This document shows, one piece after another, positions 9,516-18,512 of a stretch of DNA of 64,000 bases. The translations under genes and the position numbers were made by a program. Position 1 is the first letter of the stretch. Every line of letters starts with the position of its first letter. The stretch covers positions 1-64,000 of the forward strand of contig NZ_JBQCGW010000050.1 of assembly GCF_051955275.1 (NCBI RefSeq). Direction: 5' to 3'. The notes under the pieces are model-generated. The model was not told where the DNA came from, did not search any database, and worked only from the letters and a program-made list of their open reading frames with translations. This DNA comes from Pseudobacter sp051955275 (GTDB lineage: Bacteria; Bacteroidota; Bacteroidia; Chitinophagales; Chitinophagaceae).

Positions 9516-10217
9516 ATGAAAGTAAAACTCATATCCATCATATTGCTGGCAGGCTGCACAATTGCAGTGAGCTGCAAAAAAGATAATTACGAAGCGCCAT
9601 CGGCAAGCCTTACCGGCAAACTGGTGTACAAGGGAGAACCGATAGGCGTGGAACACGATAAAGTACCCTTCGAACTATACCAGTATGGCTTCGGAAAAAC
9701 AGGCCCCATGGGCAATACCTTCAAGCAGGACGGCAGTTACTCCATGCTGCTCTTCAACGGCGAGTACAAATTGGTTGTGCCTGAAGGACAGGGACCTTTC
9801 CAATGGAAAAAAACTCCTCAGGGCAGGCCGGATACCGTTGTGATCAATATCAGCGGCAATCATACACAGGACCTGGAAGTAACACCGTATTTTATGATCC
9901 GGAATGTACAACTGACGGCCGGGGGCGGGAAAGTGAATGCCAGCTTCGGTCTGGAGAAGATCATTACAGACGCCTCCGGAAAAAATATAGAGAATGTAGC
10001 ACTCTACATAAACAGAACATCCTTTGTGTCTGGCACCGATAATAATGGTTCGGCTTCCGTGAACGGCGCCGATATCACTGATCCCGCCAATGTTACACTC
10101 TCCGTGAACATTCCGGGAATGACGCCTGCGCAGAACTATATTTTCGCACGCATCGGGCTTAAGATCGATGGAGTGGAAGACAGGATCTTCTCACCACTGG
10201 TGAAGCTGAGCTTCTGA
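9516..10217 (+). CDS. DUF3823-type lipoprotein of the PUL
   Basis: About 233 residues from the ATG at 9516 (an ATG two codons earlier is also possible). It has a lipoprotein signal peptide; the mature protein probably begins at the cysteine of SCKKDNYEAP, an opening typical of the DUF3823 family, although an earlier LLAGC also resembles a lipobox. The rest is beta-rich: an N-terminal domain with a carboxypeptidase-regulatory-like feel (SLTGKLVYKGEPI, then YSMLLFNGEYKLVVPEGQGP) and a second sandwich domain with TPYFMIRNVQLT and a FSPLVKLSF C-terminus. These proteins sit after SusD in many loci and are thought to be accessory surface glycan-binding proteins. No catalytic motif is visible. It lies 25 bp after SusD and 39 bp before a GH2 enzyme. 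Confidence 0.75.
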   Translation: MKVKLISIILLAGCTIAVSCKKDNYEAPSASLTGKLVYKGEPIGVEHDKVPFELYQYGFGKTGPMGNTFKQDGSYSMLLFNGEYKLVVPEGQGPFQWKKTPQGRPDTVVINISGNHTQDLEVTPYFMIRNVQLTAGGGKVNASFGLEKIITDASGKNIENVALYINRTSFVSGTDNNGSASVNGADITDPANVTLSVNIPGMTPAQNYIFARIGLKIDGVEDRIFSPLVKLSF

Positions 10218-10256
10218 TGAGGTGATGCGTTTGTTTTCAATTTCTAAACTTTCATA

Positions 10257-12107
10257 ATGATGAAGAAGTACAGCCTCCTGATTGGATTACTATGTGCCGG
10301 CGCCAATCTTTTTGCGCAGGACTGGACAGTTAAACGAAACAGGATCCTTACCCCCTGGGCGGAGCAGGTAAAAGCGGACAAGCCACTGCCTGACTATCCG
10401 CGGCCTCAGATGGTGCGCAGTAAATGGATGAACCTAAATGGCCTCTGGCAATACAATATCCAGCCGGCATCCCTGCAGGGTAAGCCCGCTGCGTTCGAAG
10501 GCCCAATACTGGTTCCCTTTGCTGTTGAATCAGCGTTATCAGGTGTTGAAAGAAAAGTGGGAAAAGACAGTGTGCTCTGGTACGAAAGAAATTTTACAGT
10601 ACCGGCGGATTTCAAAAAGCACAATGTACTGCTGCATTTCGGAGCAGTGGACTGGGATTGTACCGTATTTGTGAATGGACAGGAGATCGGCAATCATAAA
10701 GGTGGCTATACAGCCTTTTCATTTGATATTACCAGCGCATTGAAAAAATCAGGATCACAGACTGTTACCGTCCGGGTATGGGACCCTTCCGACGAAGGCC
10801 CGCAGCCAAGAGGCAAGCAGGTGGTAAAACCTCATGGCATCTGGTATACTCCGGTGACGGGCATCTGGCAAACGGTATGGATCGAAGCCGTTGCTCCCAC
10901 CTATATCAGTAATATAAAACAAACACCGGATATCGATAAAAAGAAACTGGTTGTTTCCACTGAAGTTAAGAGTTCTCAGGATGGTGACCAGGTGCGCATT
11001 ACAGCCTTTAAGGATAACCAGAAGATAGCGGAACAAACTGTGCCGGTAAACAGTGAGGGGGCTTTGAATATCGATAACCCTGTGTTATGGAGCCCTTCCA
11101 ATCCGGTGCTCTATGATCTGAAATTTGCTGTCTTACGTAAAGGTAAAATCATCGATACCGTTGCCAGTTATTTCGCCATGCGCAAGATCTCCATGGGAAA
11201 AGACAATAATGGCATCCAGCGCATGCTGCTCAATAATGAATTTGTATTTCAGTACGGGCCGCTCGATCAGGGCTGGTGGCCCGATGGATTGTACACCGCA
11301 CCCACCGATGAAGCCCTGAAATTCGATATCGTGCAAACGAAGGAAATGGGCTTCAATATGATCCGTAAACATGTAAAATTAGAACCAGCGCGCTGGTACC
11401 GCTACTGCGATGAACTGGGTTTACTGGTTTGGCAGGATATGCCGAGCGGCGACCTGGGCAATAGTTGGGAGCCCGATCCCGGTTCCTATGGCCGTGCCTC
11501 CGATAAGCAACGTACCGATGCCTCCGATAAGATCTACCGTGCCGAATGGAATGAGATCATGCAGCAGTTCCATCACTTCCCCAGTATTGTGGTATGGGTT
11601 CCTTTCAATGAAGCATGGGGACAGTATAAAACAAAGGATATAACGGAATGGACGATGCGAAATGACCCTTCCAGGCTGGTGAACAGCGCCAGCGGCGGTA
11701 ATTTTGAGCCGGTAGGACATATCATGGACCTGCACCATTATCCCGATCCCAGCATGCCGCGCCCCGACCTGTTCGGTGCAGACCGCATCCTGGTGCTGGG
11801 CGAGTTCGGTGGACTGGGACTGCCACTGGAAGGACATACCTGGCAGGAGAAAGACAACTGGGGGTACCAGAGTTACAGGAACAGCCAGGAGCTTTACAAG
11901 CGTTATGCAGAACTGATGCAGCGCATTCCGCACCTGATCGAAAAAGGATTGTCTGCCGCCGTGTATACACAAACCACAGATGTGGAGATTGAGACGAATG
12001 GCCTGCTTACCTACGACAGGAAACAATTCAAGATCCCCGCAGCACAGCTGAAAGCCGTGCACCAACCCTTGTACCAGACCAAACTTGTTACGCTCGCCAA
12101 ACAATAA
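10257..12107 (+). CDS. Glycoside hydrolase family 2 enzyme, exported
   Basis: A 616-residue retaining beta-glycosidase with signal peptide ending LFAQ (residue 21). The GH2 layout is complete: jelly-roll sugar-binding domain (about 50-210, including YERNFTVP and HFGAVDWDCTVFVNGQ), immunoglobulin-like domain (about 212-310), and a TIM barrel. The acid/base is E452 in PFNEAWG and the nucleophile is E516 in VLGEFGG. It is shorter than LacZ and lacks the C-terminal beta-galactosidase domains, so it belongs to the compact 'sugar-binding domain' GH2 group, whose members act on beta-galactosides, beta-glucuronides or arabinosides. The exact sugar cannot be inferred, but a galactose mutarotase and an arabinofuranosidase-type enzyme follow in the same operon. 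Confidence 0.88.
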   Translation: MMKKYSLLIGLLCAGANLFAQDWTVKRNRILTPWAEQVKADKPLPDYPRPQMVRSKWMNLNGLWQYNIQPASLQGKPAAFEGPILVPFAVESALSGVERKVGKDSVLWYERNFTVPADFKKHNVLLHFGAVDWDCTVFVNGQEIGNHKGGYTAFSFDITSALKKSGSQTVTVRVWDPSDEGPQPRGKQVVKPHGIWYTPVTGIWQTVWIEAVAPTYISNIKQTPDIDKKKLVVSTEVKSSQDGDQVRITAFKDNQKIAEQTVPVNSEGALNIDNPVLWSPSNPVLYDLKFAVLRKGKIIDTVASYFAMRKISMGKDNNGIQRMLLNNEFVFQYGPLDQGWWPDGLYTAPTDEALKFDIVQTKEMGFNMIRKHVKLEPARWYRYCDELGLLVWQDMPSGDLGNSWEPDPGSYGRASDKQRTDASDKIYRAEWNEIMQQFHHFPSIVVWVPFNEAWGQYKTKDITEWTMRNDPSRLVNSASGGNFEPVGHIMDLHHYPDPSMPRPDLFGADRILVLGEFGGLGLPLEGHTWQEKDNWGYQSYRNSQELYKRYAELMQRIPHLIEKGLSAAVYTQTTDVEIETNGLLTYDRKQFKIPAAQLKAVHQPLYQTKLVTLAKQ

Positions 12108-12114
12108 ATGCTCC

Positions 12115-14100
12115 ATGAAAAAAATAATATCAGGCTTTGTCTTTTGCCTGCTGGCCGGTTCTTTGCCGGCACAGCGGTCAGCGCCTGCGTACCCATTGAT
12201 CACACATGATCCTTATTTCAGCATCTGGTCTGCAAGCGACACATTATCGAACAGTTCCACCACACACTGGACAGGAAAATCACTGGCCCTGACTGGTATC
12301 CTTAAAGTAGATGGGCAACTCTACCGTTTCATGGGAGCACCATCTGCAGTGCAGGCTGCTATTCAGAAAAGTGTACATATCAGCGCCACTCAAACCACTT
12401 ACAGTTTCACCTGTGGTAAGGTGGACCTGACTTTACAGTTCACTTCTCCATTGCTGCTGAATAACCTTGATCTTGTGTCCAGACCCGTTTCTTATATCGA
12501 TACCCGCGCGCAATCAAATGATGGCAAAGCACATGATGTGCAGTTGTACCTCGGCGCCAGTTCGGATCTTGCCGTCAACAAACCAGACCAGGAAGTGACA
12601 GCATCGCAGTACAGTGCCAGTGGGCTCAGCCTGCTGAAGGTGGGCACTACTGCCCAACCTGTACTGAAAACAAAGGGAGATGATGTGCGGATCGACTGGG
12701 GATATTTCTATGTAGCTGTTCCTGCCGCAAAACAGGTACAGCAGTCCATAACGGACTCCCGTCCGCAGGAACATGCCTTTGATGCAGTAACGCAACAGGC
12801 CGCAACGGGCAAACAACTTTCATTGAATACTATCATCCGGTTAGGAGCTGTGAATGCGCCAAAGGAACAACTGATCCTGCTTGGTTATGATGATCTGTAC
12901 TCCGTGCAGTTCTTCGGTCAGGACCTCAAAGCCTGGTGGAAACAATCAGGCCTCAGCATTGAACAGCTGATGGCCGCCGCAGCCAAAGATCATACCACTA
13001 CCTTGCAGCAATGTGCTGCATTCAATCAGAAAATGCGTGCAGATGCGGTAGCGGTGGGCGGCAATGAATATGCCCGCTTGTGTGAGCTGGCATACCGCCA
13101 GAGCATCGCAGCACATAAACTGGTGAAGAGCCCGCAGGGCGAATTGCTGTTTCTTTCCAAAGAAAATTTCAGCAATGGCAGCATCAATACGGTGGATATA
13201 ACCTATCCCTCAGCTCCATTATATCTGCTCTATAATCCCGGGCTGCTGAAAGGAATGATGAATGGCATCTTTTATTACAGCGAGAGTGGTAAATGGACCA
13301 AGCCTTTTGCGGCGCATGATATAGGCACTTACCCGATCGGAAATGGACAAACATACGGAGAAGATATGCCGGTGGAAGAATCGGGTAATATGATCATTCT
13401 TGCGGGAGCTATTGCGAAAGCAGAAGGGAATGCCGCCTATGCAAAAAAGCACTGGAAAACCATCAGCACCTGGGCGGAATACCTGGCACAGGCTGGCTTC
13501 GATCCTGCCAACCAGTTGTGTACGGATGACTTCGCAGGTCATCTGGCGCGCAATGCAAACCTCTCCGTGAAAGCCATCGTAGCGCTGGGCGTCTATGCCC
13601 GGCTGGCCCGGCAGCTGAATGAAACGGCTGTGGCGGATAAGTACCAGCAACTGGCCAACGGCTTTGTAAAACGATGGATGGAGCTTGCTGATAACGGTGA
13701 TCATTATGCGCTTACATTCGATGGTAAGGGTACCTGGAGCCAGAAGTACAACCTGGTCTGGGATAAACTGCTGGACCTGCAATTATTTCCGCAGGAAGTT
13801 TACCGTAAAGAAGTACAATACTATCTCGGTAAACAGCAGACCTATGGCTTACCGCTCGATAGCCGCAAAACCTATACAAAATCAGACTGGATCATATGGA
13901 CGGCAACGCTGGCAGACAAGCAGCAGGATTTCAAAGCGCTGACCAGCCCTGTGTTCAGATACGCGGTGGAAACAAGTACCCGCGTACCGCTTAGCGACTG
14001 GCATGAAACCACCAACGGCATGATGGTTGGTTTCGTGGCCAGGAGCGTGGTGGGCGGCTACTTCATCAAAATGCTGGAAACAAAATTTAAGAAGAAATAA
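12115..14100 (+). CDS. Exported DUF4965/DUF5127 glutaminase-like protein
   Basis: About 661 residues, starting at the ATG 7 bp after the GH2 stop; the signal peptide MKKIISGFVFCLLAGSLPAQ supports this start over one thirty bases upstream inside the GH2 gene. It has the arrangement of GtaA-type proteins: N-terminal beta-domain (YPLITHDPYFSIWSASDTL is the usual opening), then an alpha/alpha-barrel region with DITYPSAPLYLLYNP, HDIGTYPIGNGQ and YGEDMPVEESGNM, and a terminal stretch with SDWHETTNG. The family is often annotated 'glutaminase' by similarity to a fungal enzyme, but members inside Bacteroidota utilisation loci, as here between a GH2 enzyme and a sugar mutarotase, look much more like carbohydrate-active enzymes because the barrel fold is shared with glycosidases. 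The glycosidase interpretation is inference. Confidence 0.8.
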   Translation: MKKIISGFVFCLLAGSLPAQRSAPAYPLITHDPYFSIWSASDTLSNSSTTHWTGKSLALTGILKVDGQLYRFMGAPSAVQAAIQKSVHISATQTTYSFTCGKVDLTLQFTSPLLLNNLDLVSRPVSYIDTRAQSNDGKAHDVQLYLGASSDLAVNKPDQEVTASQYSASGLSLLKVGTTAQPVLKTKGDDVRIDWGYFYVAVPAAKQVQQSITDSRPQEHAFDAVTQQAATGKQLSLNTIIRLGAVNAPKEQLILLGYDDLYSVQFFGQDLKAWWKQSGLSIEQLMAAAAKDHTTTLQQCAAFNQKMRADAVAVGGNEYARLCELAYRQSIAAHKLVKSPQGELLFLSKENFSNGSINTVDITYPSAPLYLLYNPGLLKGMMNGIFYYSESGKWTKPFAAHDIGTYPIGNGQTYGEDMPVEESGNMIILAGAIAKAEGNAAYAKKHWKTISTWAEYLAQAGFDPANQLCTDDFAGHLARNANLSVKAIVALGVYARLARQLNETAVADKYQQLANGFVKRWMELADNGDHYALTFDGKGTWSQKYNLVWDKLLDLQLFPQEVYRKEVQYYLGKQQTYGLPLDSRKTYTKSDWIIWTATLADKQQDFKALTSPVFRYAVETSTRVPLSDWHETTNGMMVGFVARSVVGGYFIKMLETKFKKK

Positions 14101-14109
14101 ATTTTATAC

Positions 14110-15273
14110 ATGCGCAGGAATAATTTTTCAATTGCCTTGCTGCTCGCCCTGCCTTCTGTTTTTACAGGCTCCTGTGCAGATGAAGCGAAGCAGCCGGAAC
14201 ACACTGCAGCCGTCAGAAGCATCCAACTGCCTGACAGCACAAAGTTCCAGGCCAGCATCGATGGTAAACAAACCAGGCTGTACACCTTGAAGAACAGCAA
14301 TGGCGTTACTGCCTGCTTCACCAATTTTGGTGGCAGGCTGGTGGGATTGTGGGTGCCCGACAGTGCCGGCAATTTCATAGATGTGGCTATCGGCCTCGGG
14401 TCTGTACAGGATTATGCAGGTCCCGATGACGCTTACTTCGGGGCCAGTATCGGCAGATATGGCAACAGGATCGCGAAAGGGAAATTTACACTGGAAGGCA
14501 AACAATATTCCTTATTCATCAACAATGGGGTGAATACCCTGCACGGAGGCAGGAAAGGATTTTCAGCGGTGGTATGGGATGCAGAACAGCTGAACGATTC
14601 AACGCTGAAACTCTCTTATTTATCCAAAGACGGAGAAGAAGGGTATCCCGGTAATCTCACCGTCAGTATTATTTATTCGCTGACAGAAAACAATGAACTG
14701 CGCATGCAGTATGCTGCCACCACAGACAAGACCACCATTGTGAATCTCACCAATCATGCGTATTTTAACCTGAATGGAGAGGGCAGTGGCAGTATCGGTG
14801 ATCACCTGCTCACCATCGATGCGGAACGGTACACACCGGTGGATTCAACACTGATCCCAACCGGAGAACTTGCGCCTGTGGCAGGTACACCTTTCGATTT
14901 CACAAAACCTGTAACTATCGGTTCCAGGTGGAATGAAGCCAATGAGCAACTGAAGAATGGCGGTGGGTATGACCACAATTTCGTACTGAACGGATCAGGA
15001 TTGAAACCCGCTGCCCGGGTGGTGGGGGATAAATCGGGCATCGTGATGGAAGTTTTCACTGAGGAGCCAGGGCTGCAATTCTATGGCGGCAATTTCATGG
15101 CAGGAAAAAATACATTGAAGCAGGGGGCGAAAGATGAGTACAGAACAGCCTTCTGCCTGGAAACGCAGCATTTCCCTGATTCGCCCAACCAGCCCTCATT
15201 TCCATCTACAGTATTAAAGCCGGGTGCAAACTATGTTACCGTATCCGTATATAAGTTTTCCGTACGTCAGTAA
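14110..15273 (+). CDS. galM: Aldose 1-epimerase (mutarotase), lipoprotein
   Basis: A 387-residue galactose-mutarotase-like protein that interconverts alpha and beta anomers of free sugars. The residues known from GalM are all present: H145 in NTLHGG, H216 in LTNHAYFNL, D288 in GGGYDHNF and the catalytic base E351 in FCLETQHFPDSPNQ. Unlike cytosolic GalM it carries a lipoprotein signal (FTGSC, C22), so it should act in the periplasm or at the outer membrane, next to the exported glycosidases of the same operon. It lies 9 bp after the DUF4965 gene and 5 bp before the LacI regulator. Confidence 0.92.
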   Translation: MRRNNFSIALLLALPSVFTGSCADEAKQPEHTAAVRSIQLPDSTKFQASIDGKQTRLYTLKNSNGVTACFTNFGGRLVGLWVPDSAGNFIDVAIGLGSVQDYAGPDDAYFGASIGRYGNRIAKGKFTLEGKQYSLFINNGVNTLHGGRKGFSAVVWDAEQLNDSTLKLSYLSKDGEEGYPGNLTVSIIYSLTENNELRMQYAATTDKTTIVNLTNHAYFNLNGEGSGSIGDHLLTIDAERYTPVDSTLIPTGELAPVAGTPFDFTKPVTIGSRWNEANEQLKNGGGYDHNFVLNGSGLKPAARVVGDKSGIVMEVFTEEPGLQFYGGNFMAGKNTLKQGAKDEYRTAFCLETQHFPDSPNQPSFPSTVLKPGANYVTVSVYKFSVRQ

Positions 15274-15278
15274 GGACT

Positions 15279-16304
15279 ATGATTACCAGGGTTACCATTG
15301 AAGATATTGCGCGGGAGCTGAAGATCACCGCTGCTACTGTGTCGCGTGCATTGAACGATCATCCCGGCATCAGTGAGAGCACCCGCAAACGCGTGAAAGA
15401 AACAGCTGCAAAGCTGCACTACCAGCCTAACCGGATCGCGAGCTCGCTCCGGTTGGGCCGGACCAAACTCCTGGGTGTGATCATCCCCAGTGCGGAGATC
15501 AATTTTTTCGGATCTGTGATCCATGGGATCGAGCGCATCGCCACGCAGAACAATTACAGTGTGCTCATTTACCAGTCCAACGAAATGTATGAACTGGAAA
15601 AGAAAGGAGTCCAGGCATTCCTGCAATCGCAGGTGGATGGCGTGCTGGCCTCGGTTTCCAAAGAAACCATCAATGCCGATCATTACCTGGAGATCAAAAA
15701 ACGCGGCGTACCCCTGGTGCTGTTCGACAGGGCGATGGATTCTCTCGGCGTGCCTTCCGTAGTGATCGATGATTATGCAGGAGCTTTTGCGGCCACCAAA
15801 CACCTGATAGAACAGGGGTGCAGAAGGATCGCGCATATCGGGGGGCAACAGCATGTGAGTATCTTCAACCAGCGCCTGAAAGGGTATATCGATGCGCTGA
15901 ATGTGCATGGCATTGCCGTGAATGATGATGCCATCGTGTATGGAAAAGTGAGCATCGAATCCGGCAGGGAATGCATGCAGCAGTTACTGGGCCTGTCCGG
16001 AGCACCGGATGCTGTGTTTGCAGTGGAAGACTTTACCGCGCTGGGCGCCATGCAATGTATCAAGGATGCAGGGATCCGCATTCCGGAAGAGATCGCTGTC
16101 ATCGGATTTGCCAATGAACAGTTCTGCGAATTTCTGACACCTGCACTGTCATCCGTGAACCAGCAGACGGTCACCATGGGAGAGAAGGCTGCTGAATTAC
16201 TGTTCAGTGAACTGCAATCCGCCGACCGCTACCAAAACCCGGCCCGGAAGATCATCCTGGAAGCAAGACTGGTTTGCCGCGCTTCGAGCATCATAAAGAG
16301 GTAA
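15279..16304 (+). CDS. LacI/GalR-family transcriptional regulator
   Basis: A 341-residue cytoplasmic repressor. The N-terminal helix-turn-helix (VTIEDIARELKITAATVSRA, residues 5-24) and hinge (HYQPNRIASSLR) are standard, followed by a periplasmic-binding-protein-like effector domain from about residue 60 (LGVIIPSAEINFFGSVIHGI) to the end. A GGA-containing ribosome-binding sequence lies just before the ATG. It is embedded between the mutarotase and the GH127 gene with 5-bp and 20-bp gaps. The LacI-type palindrome at 4282-4295 in front of the operon is its most likely target, which would make the locus autoregulated. The effector is probably a sugar released by the encoded enzymes (inference). 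Confidence 0.93.
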   Translation: MITRVTIEDIARELKITAATVSRALNDHPGISESTRKRVKETAAKLHYQPNRIASSLRLGRTKLLGVIIPSAEINFFGSVIHGIERIATQNNYSVLIYQSNEMYELEKKGVQAFLQSQVDGVLASVSKETINADHYLEIKKRGVPLVLFDRAMDSLGVPSVVIDDYAGAFAATKHLIEQGCRRIAHIGGQQHVSIFNQRLKGYIDALNVHGIAVNDDAIVYGKVSIESGRECMQQLLGLSGAPDAVFAVEDFTALGAMQCIKDAGIRIPEEIAVIGFANEQFCEFLTPALSSVNQQTVTMGEKAAELLFSELQSADRYQNPARKIILEARLVCRASSIIKR

Positions 16305-16324
16305 ATTGTAATAAATGTACAGAT

Positions 16325-18412
16325 ATGTATTTCATCGCCTTCAAACATTTAGCAGCAGTCGTTAGCAGGGCAGTCGGAAAATTACCTGGGAGGCAAATGC
16401 AGTTGTTGTTTTGCCTGTTGATGGGGAGTAGCAGTCTGCCTGCCCAGGAATTTTCTTCTTCCGGCAGTTTTCAACTATCTGCGTATAAAGAGCTTCCGCT
16501 CGGAGCTGTAAAGCCGAAAGGGTGGTTGCTGCACCAGTTGCAGCTGATGCGCAATGGCAGCACAGGCCACCTGGACAGCATACATAAGAAGATCCGCGGC
16601 AATGGCTGGCTTGGCGGCAAAGGAGATGGCTGGGAAGCCACGCCCTACTGGCTGGATGGCGCAGTGCCACTGGCATGGTTACTCGAAGACGATAGCCTCA
16701 AGCAGCATACGATGAAATACATCAACTGGGTGCTGGACCATCAGCGCCCATCCGGTTATTTCGGTCCAATTACCAAACAGGAGCGGGAGACCGGCATCAC
16801 CATCACTGCTGCGGATTGCAACAATGGAGAAGACTGGTGGCCCAAAATGGTGATGCTGAAAGTGCTGCAGCAATATTATTCCGCAACGGAAGACAAGCGT
16901 GTTCTTGCTTTCATGACAAAATATTTCCGGTACCAGTTGCAGACCCTGAAGGGTTGTCCCTTATCCAAATGGACTGAATGGGCCGAAGCGCGCGGAATGG
17001 ACAATGCCCTGATGGTGCAATGGCTGTACAGTAAAACAAAACAACCCGAGCTCCTGAAACTGTCAGCACTGCTGCAACAGCAAACCATTCCCTGGAGCCG
17101 TTTCTTTGCGGGCCGCGACTGGGTGATCAATGCCGCCACTTACCAGAATGATGAGAAATGGATGACCAGGCATGGTGTGAATGTGGGCATGGCATTGAAA
17201 GATCCTGCCGTGCAATACCAGCGCACCGGCGATAAACGTTACCTGCAGGCCCTGCATACAGGTTTCCGCGATCTGATGACATTACATGGATTGCCGTTTG
17301 GCTGCTTCTCGGCGGATGAAGACCTTCATGGCAACCTGCCTACACAGGGTACGGAGCTCTGTGCCATCGTGGAAGCCATGTTCTCCCTTGAAACCATCAT
17401 CGGCATTACTGGAGATACCAGGTATATGGATGCGCTGGAGCGCGCCACCTTCAATGGACTTCCTGCACAGACCACCGTTGATTACAATAACAAACAATAC
17501 TTCCAGATCGCCAACCAGGTGCATATCAAACGTGGTGTATTCACTTTCTCTTTACCATTTGACCGGGAAATGAACAATGTGCTGGGCATGCGCAGCGGTT
17601 ATACCTGCTGCCTGGAGAATATGCACCAGGGCTGGACCAAATTCACCACCCATCTCTGGTTTGGAACACCCGATGATGGGATCGCGGCGCTTCATTACAG
17701 TCCTTCTGAAGTGACTGCGAAACTTGGGAGATCCAGAACGCCGGTCACCATTAAAGAATCAACCAGCTATCCGTTTGACAATTCAATTCAATTTGAGATC
17801 AGCACGGCTTCAGTTGCAAACTTTCCATTCAGTCTTCGCATTCCTGCCTGGTGTAAGGCAGCTGTAATCAGCATTAATGGTATAAAAGAACGTACAGAAA
17901 AGGGTGGACAGGTGGTCACGCTCTTGCGTACGTGGAAGAACGGTGACAGGATCACCCTTGAATTACCAATGGAAGTGCAGATCTCGCAATGGGGTGCCAA
18001 TTCGCGCACGGTTGAAAGAGGCCCGTTGGTGTATGCACTGAAATTGAAAGAAAACTGGAAACAGGAAACCGATGAATATCAGGGTGATTATTTCACCGTT
18101 CACACACCCGATGCCTGGAACTATGGCATTGTGGAATCCCAGTTGAAACAGTCGCCCGACTCCTGGAATATAAAAACGGTAAAACCTGTGCAGGATGATT
18201 TTGCCTGGGACCTGGCGCATGCACCCATAGAAATTTCCATTCAGGCAAAAAAGATCCCCGGCTGGATCATTGCCCAGGATATCGCGTTGACGCCGGTCAC
18301 GGCCCGTGACGGATTATTCATGGGAAGGGTAGACCCACAGGAAGAAACCATTACCCTGGTGCCGTATGGCTGCACCAAACTGAGGATCGTGGCCTTTCCG
18401 GTGGTGAAATAG
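16325..18412 (+). CDS. GH127-like beta-L-arabinofuranosidase domain protein
   Basis: About 695 residues from the ATG at 16325, 20 bp after the regulator stop; an ATG at 16397 (MQLLFCLLMGSSSLPAQ) would give a shorter signal peptide and an in-frame ATG at 16274 overlaps the regulator. It has an alpha/alpha barrel with terminal beta-domains. The zinc site that holds the catalytic cysteine in the characterised GH127 enzyme (Glu, Cys, Cys, Cys) is conserved: GTELC gives E344 and C346, and SGYTCCLEN gives C428 and C429, the first of these being the expected nucleophile. The usual GEAF-type acid/base segment is replaced by CFSADEDLHG, so the assignment to strict GH127 and the exact specificity are uncertain. 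Last gene of the operon. Confidence 0.85.
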   Translation: MYFIAFKHLAAVVSRAVGKLPGRQMQLLFCLLMGSSSLPAQEFSSSGSFQLSAYKELPLGAVKPKGWLLHQLQLMRNGSTGHLDSIHKKIRGNGWLGGKGDGWEATPYWLDGAVPLAWLLEDDSLKQHTMKYINWVLDHQRPSGYFGPITKQERETGITITAADCNNGEDWWPKMVMLKVLQQYYSATEDKRVLAFMTKYFRYQLQTLKGCPLSKWTEWAEARGMDNALMVQWLYSKTKQPELLKLSALLQQQTIPWSRFFAGRDWVINAATYQNDEKWMTRHGVNVGMALKDPAVQYQRTGDKRYLQALHTGFRDLMTLHGLPFGCFSADEDLHGNLPTQGTELCAIVEAMFSLETIIGITGDTRYMDALERATFNGLPAQTTVDYNNKQYFQIANQVHIKRGVFTFSLPFDREMNNVLGMRSGYTCCLENMHQGWTKFTTHLWFGTPDDGIAALHYSPSEVTAKLGRSRTPVTIKESTSYPFDNSIQFEISTASVANFPFSLRIPAWCKAAVISINGIKERTEKGGQVVTLLRTWKNGDRITLELPMEVQISQWGANSRTVERGPLVYALKLKENWKQETDEYQGDYFTVHTPDAWNYGIVESQLKQSPDSWNIKTVKPVQDDFAWDLAHAPIEISIQAKKIPGWIIAQDIALTPVTARDGLFMGRVDPQEETITLVPYGCTKLRIVAFPVVK

Positions 18413-18461
18413 GTGATTTCAACTGTTCATACCCCGATATTCCCCGTTGATGGAATAAATA

Positions 18462-18491
18462 TTTGCAACGTTGTTGAAATTTTTACTTTAG
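18462..18491 (+). promoter_or_regulatory. Bacteroidota-type promoter of the S41 protease gene
   Basis: TTTG at 18462-18465, an 18-nt spacer, then TACTTTAG at 18484-18491 (seven of the eight positions of TAnnTTTG if one substitution is allowed), about 20 nt before the ATG at 18513. The spacer holds CAACGTTG, a small palindrome. No terminator is evident between this site and the preceding gene stop at 18412. Confidence 0.55.
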
Positions 18492-18512
18492 CCGGGAGAA
18501 AATTCACACCCC

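Noticed and set aside
11421..12203. Open frame of 260 codons on the minus strand across the GH2/DUF4965 junction
   Set aside because: Overlaps two well-supported genes on the other strand and has no recognisable product.
18462..18483. Possible second LacI-type operator around CAACGTTG before the protease gene
   Set aside because: Only the central eight bases are palindromic and the flanks do not match the operator at 4282; it is better explained as promoter spacer.
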